This document shows positions 1 through 6,448 of a DNA stretch of 12,051 nucleotides, piece after piece. The translations under genes and the position numbers were made by a program. Origin of the DNA: an uncultured Sphingobacteriales bacterium (lineage in GTDB: Bacteria; Bacteroidota; Bacteroidia; Chitinophagales; Chitinophagaceae); NCBI GenBank assembly GCA_946887085.1, contig CAMPKG010000068.1, positions 1 to 12,051 of the forward strand. The letters run 5' to 3'. A model generated the notes under the pieces. It was not told the DNA's origin, made no database searches, and saw nothing but the letters and a program-made list of their open reading frames with translations. Positions within the stretch are counted from its first letter, which is position 1, and every line of letters starts with the position of its first letter.

Positions 1-2
1 TG

Positions 3-167
3 CTGATCGCACGTTACTATGGCAGGAATGAGATCCCAAACACTGATACAGAAAGCGTGACTGACACGATACGAAACACGGCCGTCGCTGCAGGAGCGAT
101 GCTCGGCTTGTCGGAAGTTCAGTGGGGCGGTTTGCTAAGGGGATTTCTATCTTTTGACGAAGAATAA
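3..167 (+). CDS. C-terminal fragment of an unidentified protein
   Basis: One reading frame is open from the window edge to a TAA at 165-167 and gives 54 residues, ending in GGLLRGFLSFDEE. The other two forward frames hit stops within the first ten codons (TGA at 4-6 and at 29-31). The visible part is hydrophilic at first and then has a short alanine/glycine/leucine-rich stretch (AVAAGAMLGL) that is too short and too interrupted to call a membrane helix. I do not recognise a family from this tail. It is followed by about 95 bases with no clear terminator before the transporter gene, so the two could be co-transcribed. It is a gene end only because the frame is open and ends sensibly; the function is unknown. 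Confidence 0.5.
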   Translation: MIARYYGRNEIPNTDTESVTDTIRNTAVAAGAMLGLSEVQWGGLLRGFLSFDEE

Positions 168-262
168 CGGGCGTCTTTATAACCTTATTAGTTAATGTTA
201 TCAGTTACGGTTTCGTCAAGAACTTCAAAAAGCGGAACTTTGCCGGCTATTTCAAACCGGAC

Positions 263-1471
263 ATGAGCTCAAAAGAACGGATCATTTTAATACTGCTGGC
301 CGCCATCAACTTTACCCACATCATGGACTTTATGATCATGATGCCGCTTGGCAACTTCCTGATGCCCCATTTTAATATAAGTTCGCAGGCATTTTCAATG
401 GTTGTGGCTGCATATACATTCAGCGCTGGCCTTTCAGGATTTACCGCAGCATTCTTCGTTGATAGATTTGACAGGAAACGCGTGCTGCTTTTTGGCTATA
501 TCGGATTTCTTGCCGGCACTGTTTGTTGTGCAATAGCACCTACCTATGAGTTGCTGTTAGCAGCGCGCATTGTGGCGGGTTTATTTGGCGGTTTAATAGG
601 CGCACAAGTCTTATCAATAGTATCGGACCTGGTACCTTATGAGCGAAGGGCCGCTGCAATGGGCATGATCATGGCGGCTTTTTCTGTAGCCTCTGTATTT
701 GGGGTGCCGTTCGGTCTTTACCTCGCCAGCCAATTTAGCTGGCACGCACCATTCTATTTTGTCGCGGGGCTGGGATCTTTACTTATTCCCCTGATCGTTC
801 GTTTTATCCCGGCAATGAATACACACGTCATCGCCAATGCTCAGAGTGAACGAGTACCGCCACTTACCCTTATAAAAGATGTTCTATCTAACCGCAACCA
901 GATATTGGCGCTCGGACTATCAGCTACGTTAATGATGGGGCATTTTATGATCATACCCTTCCTGAATCCCTTCATGGAATTCAACATGGGCTTTAGTAAA
1001 ACCCAAACACCGATGATCTATTTCGTAGGCGGGATGTTAACCTTCTTCACTTCACCTGTGTTAGGCCGCGTAGCTGATAAGGTGGGTAAATACAGGATGT
1101 TCAGTGTATTGGTCGTTATAGCGTTAATACCCGTCGCTATTATCACTAACCTGCGCCCGATACCGTTTGCCGTTGTGCTTTGCGTAACGGGTTTCTGGTT
1201 TGTCGTGTCAAGCGGCAGGGCGATTCCTGCGCAAGCAATGATCAGTAATGTAGTACCACCAGAGCGCCGCGGCAGCTTCATGAGTTTCAATTCCTCCATA
1301 CAGCAGGTGTTTGTCGGCTTAGCTTCAGTTGTAGCAGGTTTTGTGGTGGTAAAGCAGCCTGACAATACTATTCTCAACTATGCTGTGACGGGTTACTTCA
1401 GTATTGCTGTAACACTTTGTTGCCTGTATATTGCTTACAGGTTGAATAGAAGAATGGCGCGTGAGCTTTAA
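263..1471 (+). CDS. MFS transporter, DHA1 (drug/sugar efflux) type
   Basis: This 402-residue protein is a 12-helix inner-membrane carrier of the major facilitator superfamily, probably a proton-coupled exporter; the substrate cannot be read from sequence. The first helix starts right after the charged N-terminus (IILILLAAINF). The loop between helices 2 and 3 carries motif A in degenerate form (FVDRFDRKRVL, about residues 65-75), and an echo of it occurs in the second half (LGRVADKVGKYRMF). A motif C-like region of helix 5 reads GVPFGLYLA (about 147-155), which is typical of DHA1 exporters such as AraJ-like proteins. The length is normal for the family. The ATG at 263 was chosen because the open frame upstream (158-262) has no ATG, GTG or TTG codon and helix 1 follows at the usual distance. 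No good Shine-Dalgarno sequence is visible, as is common in this phylum. The stop codon overlaps the stop of the minus-strand gene behind it. Confidence 0.9.
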   Translation: MSSKERIILILLAAINFTHIMDFMIMMPLGNFLMPHFNISSQAFSMVVAAYTFSAGLSGFTAAFFVDRFDRKRVLLFGYIGFLAGTVCCAIAPTYELLLAARIVAGLFGGLIGAQVLSIVSDLVPYERRAAAMGMIMAAFSVASVFGVPFGLYLASQFSWHAPFYFVAGLGSLLIPLIVRFIPAMNTHVIANAQSERVPPLTLIKDVLSNRNQILALGLSATLMMGHFMIIPFLNPFMEFNMGFSKTQTPMIYFVGGMLTFFTSPVLGRVADKVGKYRMFSVLVVIALIPVAIITNLRPIPFAVVLCVTGFWFVVSSGRAIPAQAMISNVVPPERRGSFMSFNSSIQQVFVGLASVVAGFVVVKQPDNTILNYAVTGYFSIAVTLCCLYIAYRLNRRMAREL

Positions 1472-1677
1472 TCTTTAATAAGACGTTGCTGGTAAAAAAT
1501 GTCGTTCTTATCGTCTGTAAGCAGTATGGTATAGCTGCCGTTCTCCAGGCTGTTCACAATGATCTCGTTGTAACCTGGATGAAGCTCGTAAACAATGAGG
1601 CTATTGCCTGTGCTGCTGTCAGAAATTGTCGCCCGCATGGGTTTGTCCGTCTTGTTTGTAATGTACAGGGTATTCAT
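1468..1677 (-). CDS. Small protein resembling the end of a T9SS sorting domain
   Basis: This minus-strand gene encodes 69 residues. Its pattern is that of a small beta-sandwich module: ATISDSSTGN, then a G-N-E-I strand (PGYNEIIV), then NSLENGSYTILLTDDKN, ending in YQQRLIKD. The order 'D..tG..., v.sL.nGsY.i.l.d....qrlik' closely parallels the last two thirds of type A T9SS sorting domains, including the two at 4869 and 9211 in this window. However, it has no signal peptide, no YPNP strand at the start and no cargo domain. I infer a cytosolic or folded stand-alone module; secretion is not supported. Its stop overlaps the stop of the transporter gene by four bases, so the genes converge. A forward frame over the same bases gives no recognisable protein. 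Whether it is truly expressed is uncertain, but the coherent beta pattern favours a real gene. Confidence 0.6.
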   Translation of the reverse strand: MNTLYITNKTDKPMRATISDSSTGNSLIVYELHPGYNEIIVNSLENGSYTILLTDDKNDIFYQQRLIKD

Positions 1678-1683
1678 TTCTCA

Positions 1684-1769
1684 ATGTTTTTGTTCTCTCT
1701 TCTTCACTATACGGTTTTCAGTTGATAGGGACAATGCGGGTGGACGTACAATATACCAAACAAAAACAT
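1684..1769. repeat. 11-bp inverted repeat in divergent intergenic region
   Basis: The 11 bases ATGTTTTTGTT at 1684-1694 recur as the exact reverse complement AACAAAAACAT at 1759-1769, separated by 64 bases. Both arms lie in the 134-base gap between the divergent genes starting at 1677 (minus) and 1812 (plus). The arms are A/T-rich, so chance is a real possibility. A shared operator or a simple coincidence are both open. Confidence 0.35.
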
Positions 1770-1788
1770 GATTGCGAAACAATTTGGC

Positions 1789-1796
1789 TAGTTTAG
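1789..1796 (+). promoter_or_regulatory. Possible -7 promoter box for the reductase gene
   Basis: TAGTTTAG matches seven of eight positions of the Bacteroidota -7 consensus TAnnTTTG and ends 15 bases before the ATG at 1812, which is a usual distance. The nearest TTG upstream (1772-1774) leaves only 14 bases of spacer, shorter than the usual 19 or so, so the call is weak. Confidence 0.3.
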
Positions 1797-1811
1797 AAAA
1801 AAATAGTGTAG

Positions 1812-2843
1812 ATGCAGTTACCCGAAGGCTTTCGGAAAACCAGGATTGCAGACATCAGGCAGGAAACTGCAGACGTAAAGACTTTTGTGCTGTCAGATAA
1901 TATAGATTACGGTGCCGGACAATTTCTCACCGTACTTTCCACCAACGGCATCGAACGCCGATCATACTCTTTCTCGAGCTCACCTGTCACAGATAAGTAC
2001 CCGGCAATCACTGTAAAACGCATCCCAAACGGCAAAGTCTCAAGAGAACTGATCGACGTCATGCGAGCGGGCGATACAATTGCAGTTTCCGGTCCATCGG
2101 GCTTTTTTACATTGCCTGATAACATCGGAGACTTCAGGCAGCTGTTTTTTCTCGCTGCAGGCATAGGTATTACGCCTATTATTTCGCTTATTAAATCCGC
2201 ATTACACCTACATCCGGGCCTGGCGGTAACACTGGCCTACAGCAACCCCGCTGCGAGCGATACCGTGTTTCACAGGGAGATCACCGAACTGGTTGAATAT
2301 TATGCCGGCCGTTTTAAAGTTGAGTTTCTTTTCAGCTCTGCACCAGACCTAACGCGCGCGCGCCTCAGCAAATGGCTGCTGCCTACTCTGCTTACCGAAT
2401 ACCTTGTGACTGAAAGAGAAAATGTTCTTTTTTATGTCTGCGGGCCGTTCGCTTATATGCGTATGGTATTATTGGGGCTGGAGGAGGAGGACATACCTGC
2501 AGGAAATATCAGGAAGGAGAACTTCAGCACTTCGGTTATTACGCAAACAATGGCCCCACCCGACATAACCAAACATTCAGTCGAAATAAATTACAAAGGC
2601 ACGATACACCGCTTTAGATCTGAATATCCCGACACCATCCTCTCTTCTGCAAAAAAGAATGATATACAACTGCCCTACAGCTGTGAAAATGGTATTTGCG
2701 GAACTTGTGTGGCCAGGTGCGTGTCCGGCCGGGTCTGGCATAGGAACAATGAGGTGCTGACTGAAAAGGAACTGGCCGAAGGCCTTATTCTTACCTGCAC
2801 CGCCTACCCTATATACGGTGATGTTCAACTAGAAATTAAATAG
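1812..2843 (+). CDS. PaaE-like FAD/NAD(P)H reductase with C-terminal [2Fe-2S] ferredoxin
   Basis: The 343-residue soluble protein moves electrons from NAD(P)H through FAD to a plant-type [2Fe-2S] cluster, and from there to a partner oxygenase or other acceptor. It has three parts. The ferredoxin-reductase beta-barrel (about 5-105) carries the flavin-binding RRSYSFSS at 49-56 and GPSGFFTL at 94-101. The nucleotide-binding domain (about 108-235) carries AAGIGITP at 115-122 and YVCGPFAYM at 208-216. The ferredoxin domain (about 255-343) has cluster ligands C291, C296, C299 and C329 in the standard CX4CX2CX29C spacing. Size and order match PaaE, the reductase of phenylacetyl-CoA epoxidase, and related class IA-type reductases. 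No paaABCD or other oxygenase subunit lies in the window, so the partner is unknown and I give no symbol. The gene precedes the C25-like gene by 40 bases. Confidence 0.88.
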   Translation: MQLPEGFRKTRIADIRQETADVKTFVLSDNIDYGAGQFLTVLSTNGIERRSYSFSSSPVTDKYPAITVKRIPNGKVSRELIDVMRAGDTIAVSGPSGFFTLPDNIGDFRQLFFLAAGIGITPIISLIKSALHLHPGLAVTLAYSNPAASDTVFHREITELVEYYAGRFKVEFLFSSAPDLTRARLSKWLLPTLLTEYLVTERENVLFYVCGPFAYMRMVLLGLEEEDIPAGNIRKENFSTSVITQTMAPPDITKHSVEINYKGTIHRFRSEYPDTILSSAKKNDIQLPYSCENGICGTCVARCVSGRVWHRNNEVLTEKELAEGLILTCTAYPIYGDVQLEIK

Positions 2844-2859
2844 TTGCTATAAAAAATAT

Positions 2860-2867
2860 TATATTCG
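2860..2867 (+). promoter_or_regulatory. Possible -7 promoter box for the C25-like gene
   Basis: TATATTCG matches TAnnTTTG at seven of eight positions and ends 16 bases before the ATG at 2884. A TTG at 2844-2846 is too close for a normal -33 element (13-base spacer). The stretch is A/T-rich, so a chance match is quite possible. Confidence 0.3.
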
Positions 2868-2883
2868 TACAAATACACATTTT

Positions 2884-4869
2884 ATGGTCAAGCGCCTTGC
2901 TTCCCTCCTCCTGGCATTCACATCTATTCAGGTAACACAAGCGCAAACAGCTGCAGACTACGCTGTGCAGTTGCAGGCCCAGGTACAACAATCCCCACCG
3001 AGAATAACCATATCATGGCGCCCGTTTGCAAATACGCTTACTTACGGCGTATACCGGAAGGCATTAGGCTCTGGTACGTGGACAAATATTGCGAACCTGA
3101 CATCGGCCGATACCTTCTATCATGACAATAATGTTATCGCCGATTCTGCGTACGAATATCATGTCATCAAAAATGGCAGTGGTATTAACGCACTAGGATA
3201 TATATATGCAGGCATAATGGCACCTCCCATTCACCATCGTGGTGGGATATTAATGATAGTGGACTCGACCTTCACCACAACCTGTGAAAATGAGCTGAGC
3301 AGACTAATGCGTGATATCCGCGGCGATGGCTGGCAAGTTCACAGAGTTGATGTATCGAGAAATCTACCTGTTCCCGATGTAAAAGCACTGATCATCAACA
3401 CCCGGCAGGCAAATCCAAATTTAAATGCTGTTTTGCTGGTAGGGCATATAGCGGTTCCATACAGCGGAGACATATACCCTGACGGCCACACACCCGATCA
3501 TAAAGGGGCCTGGCCTGCTGACGTTTTTTATGGAGATATTGATGGTGTATGGACGGATAACGCAGTCAACGTAACAGCTGCTACCCGACCCGAAAACGAT
3601 AATATTCCTGGAGATGGTAAGTGGGATCAAAGTCAACTGCCCAGTGATCTGGAGCTACAGGTTGGCAGAATAGATTTTGCGAATATGCCTGCATTCTCTA
3701 AAACCGAAGTTCAGATGATAAAAAGCTATTTGGATCGAGAGCATTCTTATAAAATGGATTCAATAGCCGTGATCAAGCGAGGACTTGTCGACGATAATTT
3801 CGGCGCGATGGGCGGCGAGGCATTCGCGGCCAATGCATGGCGAAATTTCAGTCCTTTGCTTGGACGTGACAGTATAAAATCAGCTGATTTTATCCCTGCA
3901 TTAAATACTTCATCTTATCAATGGGCCTATGGTTGTGGAGGCGGAAGTTATACATCATGCGGTGGCGTTGGCACTACAAACAACCTAACAACCAACAATG
4001 TCAACGCAATATTTGTGATGGTATTCGGCAGCTATTTTGGCGACTTCGACGCGCCAAACTGTTTCCTTCGTGCGCCGTTGTGTTCCAATACACCTGCGCT
4101 TATATCAACCTGGGCCGGACGGCCTAACCAGTTCCACCATCAAATGGCATTGGGAGAGCATATCGGCTACAGTACCTTGCAGTCGCAAAATAACTATGGC
4201 GCTGTTTACGGCCCTTCTAATGTTGGCGCCCGCTGGATTCACCAGTCACTCATGGGTGATCTTACCTTAAGAACAGACTATATAAAACCTCCCGGCAGCC
4301 CGGGAATTAGTTCCTCGGCCACAGCAGGCACCACAATAACATGGACGGCCTCTCCCGACGCAGGAGTCATCGGGTATTATGTATACAGGTCAGGTACTGA
4401 ATTTGGCATGTATAAGAGACGCTCAGGTATGCTCACAGGTACATCGTTCGTTGACTCTTTCGGCAGCAACGGTACCCAGTTCTATATGGTACGTGCCGTG
4501 AAGCTCCAGGAAACGCCTTCGGGTAAATACTATAACCTGAGCATTGGCACCGTTTCGTCGGGCTACGCACAATATTTCGATTTTGACCTCAACGTGCCGC
4601 AAACCGCAGCCAACGAGCTTAGCGTGACGATATATCCCAATCCTTCCGATGACAACCTCAATATTGCCATTAGCAATGCATCTGCAGGCAAAGCTTCAAT
4701 AACCCTTCGAGACATTAATGGCAAGGTGGTGTTTGCATCCACCTATGCAGCCAGAAGAGGCGTAGCAGTTTTGTCTCCCGAAGTCGGACATTTACCGGCT
4801 GGGCTCTACCTTGTGGAAGTGAAAAACGGCAAAGCTAATTATACCGGCAAGTGGACAAAAAATCAATAG
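2884..4869 (+). CDS. Secreted T9SS protein with gingipain-like (C25-like) core and two Fn3 modules
   Basis: The 661-residue protein begins with a Sec signal peptide (basic KR, then a hydrophobic stretch, likely cut after TQAQ near residue 21). A fibronectin III-like module follows (about 24-112, ISWRPF...YGVYRK...YEYHV). Residues about 120-465 resemble the peptidase C25/gingipain fold: a first strand with GILMIVDS, then AVLLVGHIAVPY at 182-193, ADVFYGDIDG at 212-221, LELQVGRIDF at 256-265, the strand/loop AIFVMVFGSYFGDFD at 375-389, ALISTWAGRPNQFHH at 405-419, and a closing LMGDLTLR at 456-463 that matches the GDPxL motif of C25 proteins. The His of the usual GHG and the nucleophilic Cys after the next strand are not evident: the aligned places read GSYFGD and STW. 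A second Fn3 module spans about 469-560. The C-terminus (IYPNPSDDNLNI, GKVVF, LPAGLYLVEV) is a type A sorting domain, so it is exported by T9SS. Protease activity is doubtful; adhesin or structural roles are possible. Confidence 0.8.
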   Translation: MVKRLASLLLAFTSIQVTQAQTAADYAVQLQAQVQQSPPRITISWRPFANTLTYGVYRKALGSGTWTNIANLTSADTFYHDNNVIADSAYEYHVIKNGSGINALGYIYAGIMAPPIHHRGGILMIVDSTFTTTCENELSRLMRDIRGDGWQVHRVDVSRNLPVPDVKALIINTRQANPNLNAVLLVGHIAVPYSGDIYPDGHTPDHKGAWPADVFYGDIDGVWTDNAVNVTAATRPENDNIPGDGKWDQSQLPSDLELQVGRIDFANMPAFSKTEVQMIKSYLDREHSYKMDSIAVIKRGLVDDNFGAMGGEAFAANAWRNFSPLLGRDSIKSADFIPALNTSSYQWAYGCGGGSYTSCGGVGTTNNLTTNNVNAIFVMVFGSYFGDFDAPNCFLRAPLCSNTPALISTWAGRPNQFHHQMALGEHIGYSTLQSQNNYGAVYGPSNVGARWIHQSLMGDLTLRTDYIKPPGSPGISSSATAGTTITWTASPDAGVIGYYVYRSGTEFGMYKRRSGMLTGTSFVDSFGSNGTQFYMVRAVKLQETPSGKYYNLSIGTVSSGYAQYFDFDLNVPQTAANELSVTIYPNPSDDNLNIAISNASAGKASITLRDINGKVVFASTYAARRGVAVLSPEVGHLPAGLYLVEVKNGKANYTGKWTKNQ

Positions 4870-4922
4870 ATGCTTCATTCACTTTTTTTTGTATCATTGT
4901 ATCCTGAAAATCTGACTATTGT

Positions 4923-5117
4923 ATGAGATCGTACGTAATTGCAACCCTTCTCCTGGCGTCAAGCGCACTCCTTAGCTCGTGCACCAAGTTCTATGAGTGC
5001 GAATGCACTGATCACCAGGGCAAAGTAACCGTTCATGTAGTGGACGCCAAGGGCAAAATCCAGGCCAATAACAAATGCGACCAGAAAGGGGAATTGCAGA
5101 ATTGCGAGATCAAATAA
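4923..5117 (+). CDS. Small cysteine-rich lipoprotein
   Basis: The 64-residue product has a lipoprotein signal peptide: R2, a hydrophobic core (ATLLLASSALL) and a lipobox LSSC with the lipidated cysteine at 20. The mature part is only about 45 residues and carries four further cysteines (C26, C28, C52, C61), which could form two disulfides in the periplasm or on the outer membrane. The middle (GKVTVHVVDAKGKIQ) looks like a short beta hairpin followed by a charged segment. I recognise no named family and cannot assign a function. It stands alone, 53 bases after the C25-like gene and before a strong terminator, so it may be a one-gene unit or the end of read-through from upstream. Signal peptide, lipobox and terminator together make it very likely real despite its size. 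Confidence 0.75.
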   Translation: MRSYVIATLLLASSALLSSCTKFYECECTDHQGKVTVHVVDAKGKIQANNKCDQKGELQNCEIK

Positions 5118-5138
5118 ACATCGATATCTAACATATTC

Positions 5139-5162
5139 AGCCCGGAAACTCCGGGCTTTTTT
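5139..5162 (+). terminator. Intrinsic terminator after the small lipoprotein gene
   Basis: A perfect 8-bp G/C-rich stem, AGCCCGGA (5139-5146) and TCCGGGCT (5150-5157), closes a three-base loop and runs into a T tract to 5162. It sits 21 bases behind the stop codon and separates the lipoprotein gene from the hmgA-hppD unit. Confidence 0.9.
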
Positions 5163-5216
5163 ATGCCAGTAAACTATTAATATGTATTTGCGTTGACCAA
5201 TATCAGTTTTTGAATA

Positions 5217-5246
5217 TTGTAAAAGCAGGGTAATGTCGTAATTTTG
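5217..5246 (+). promoter_or_regulatory. Bacteroidota-type promoter of the hmgA-hppD operon
   Basis: The -7 box TAATTTTG at 5239-5246 is an exact match to TAnnTTTG, and a TTG at 5217-5219 gives a 19-base spacer, the spacing expected for the -33 element used by the primary sigma factor of this phylum. Transcription would start near 5251-5254, leaving a leader of only about ten bases before the ATG at 5263. I see no convincing operator palindrome here. Confidence 0.65.
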
Positions 5247-5262
5247 GCGCAAATAGTGCTTA

Positions 5263-6420
5263 ATGCCACATTATTATTCGCTGGGTAAAATTCCGCATAA
5301 ACGTCACACACAGTTTCGCAGGCCGGATGGCAAATTATATTCAGAGCAATTGTTCAGCACAGAAGGCTTTTCGTCCGATTATTCTTTGCTGTATCATATA
5401 TATCCTCCCACACAGATCATTCGTGTTGAAGAACCTGTAGATGTGAAGCCCAAACCTGCGACCGACAACATATTGAAGCACCGTAGTTTCCAGGGCTTTA
5501 ATGTAAAGCCTGAAGCGGACTATCTGAAAAGCAGGAAGATCGTCCTTTTCAATAATGATGTTCAGCTTTCACTTGCTTCCCCCCAGCAAAGCACCAAAGG
5601 CTATTTCTACAAGAATGCTGATGCGGATGAGGTGATCTTTATACATGAGGGTACAGGTACACTTAAAACGCAATATGGCCAGTTGCCATTCAGCTATGGC
5701 GATTACATAGTAGTTCCGCGGGGTACCATTTACCAGATAGACTTTAATACCCCAGATAACAGGCTGTTCATCATCGAATCATTTAGTCCTGTAACCTTCC
5801 CAAAGCGGTACCAAAGCAGGTATGGCCAATTGCTGGAGCATTCGCCGTTTTGCGAACGCGACATACGCAAGCCACAGGACCTGATCACCATCGATGAAAC
5901 CGGGGAATTCCTGATACAGGTAAAGAAAAAAGGATTGCTGTACAACTTCTGGTACGCCAATCATCCTTTCGATGTTGTGGGATGGGACGGCTGCGATTAT
6001 CCATACGCACTCAGCATACACGACTTCGAGCCGATAACAGGCCGTGTCCATCAGCCGCCTCCCGTTCACCAGACCTTCGATGCGCACAACTTCGTTATCT
6101 GCTCATTCGTACCAAGACTTTACGACTATCATCCGGAGTCTATACCGGCCCCATATAATCACAGCAACATCGACAGCGACGAAGTGCTTTACTATGTAGA
6201 CGGCGATTTCATGAGTCGCAAACATGTAACACGCGGTATGATCACACTTCACCCGGCAGGCATTCCGCATGGCCCGCATCCCGGAGCGGTGGAAAAGAGT
6301 ATCGGCGCTAAGGAAACCAAAGAACTGGCTGTGATGGTAGATACTTTCCACCCGCTGTTCATGACACAGGATGCTCAGAATATTGAAGATGCCAACTACG
6401 TAATGAGTTGGGCCGAATAA
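5263..6420 (+). CDS. hmgA: Homogentisate 1,2-dioxygenase
   Basis: This cytosolic non-haem Fe(II) enzyme opens the ring of homogentisate with O2 to give maleylacetoacetate, a central step in tyrosine and phenylalanine breakdown. The N-terminus (YYSLGKIPHKRHTQFR) and the C-terminal run (TLHPAGIPHGPHPG, then KELAVMVDTFHPLFMT) are characteristic of the family. The cupin iron site is probably H300 (in YNHSNID), E307 (SDEVLYY) and H336 (IPHGPHPG), by position against the His-Glu-His set of the human enzyme; the first two are seven residues apart here rather than six, so those two assignments are tentative. At 385 residues it is shorter than the classic forms of about 430-445, as other Bacteroidota versions are from memory. 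The ATG at 5263 fits the promoter just upstream. It heads a two-gene operon with hppD, which makes its substrate. Confidence 0.92.
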   Translation: MPHYYSLGKIPHKRHTQFRRPDGKLYSEQLFSTEGFSSDYSLLYHIYPPTQIIRVEEPVDVKPKPATDNILKHRSFQGFNVKPEADYLKSRKIVLFNNDVQLSLASPQQSTKGYFYKNADADEVIFIHEGTGTLKTQYGQLPFSYGDYIVVPRGTIYQIDFNTPDNRLFIIESFSPVTFPKRYQSRYGQLLEHSPFCERDIRKPQDLITIDETGEFLIQVKKKGLLYNFWYANHPFDVVGWDGCDYPYALSIHDFEPITGRVHQPPPVHQTFDAHNFVICSFVPRLYDYHPESIPAPYNHSNIDSDEVLYYVDGDFMSRKHVTRGMITLHPAGIPHGPHPGAVEKSIGAKETKELAVMVDTFHPLFMTQDAQNIEDANYVMSWAE

Positions 6421-6448
6421 TTTGATAACAGTACTTAAAAAACAGGTA

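Noticed and set aside
158..262. Open frame upstream of and in phase with the transporter, possible N-terminal extension
   Set aside because: It contains no ATG, GTG or TTG codon, and the transporter's first helix follows the ATG at 263 at a normal distance.
195..266. 23-codon frame whose stop overlaps the transporter ATG (ATGA), possible leader peptide
   Set aside because: The peptide has no distinctive composition, no ribosome-binding signal and no paired attenuator structure; overlap by chance is likely.
1486..1725. 79-codon + strand frame over the small minus-strand gene
   Set aside because: Its translation shows no domain pattern, whereas the minus strand gives a coherent beta-rich module.
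4290..4308. Six-base palindromic stem TCCCGG...CCGGGA in the C25-like gene
   Set aside because: Short, inside the coding region at the linker to the second Fn3 module, and easily explained by proline/glycine codons.
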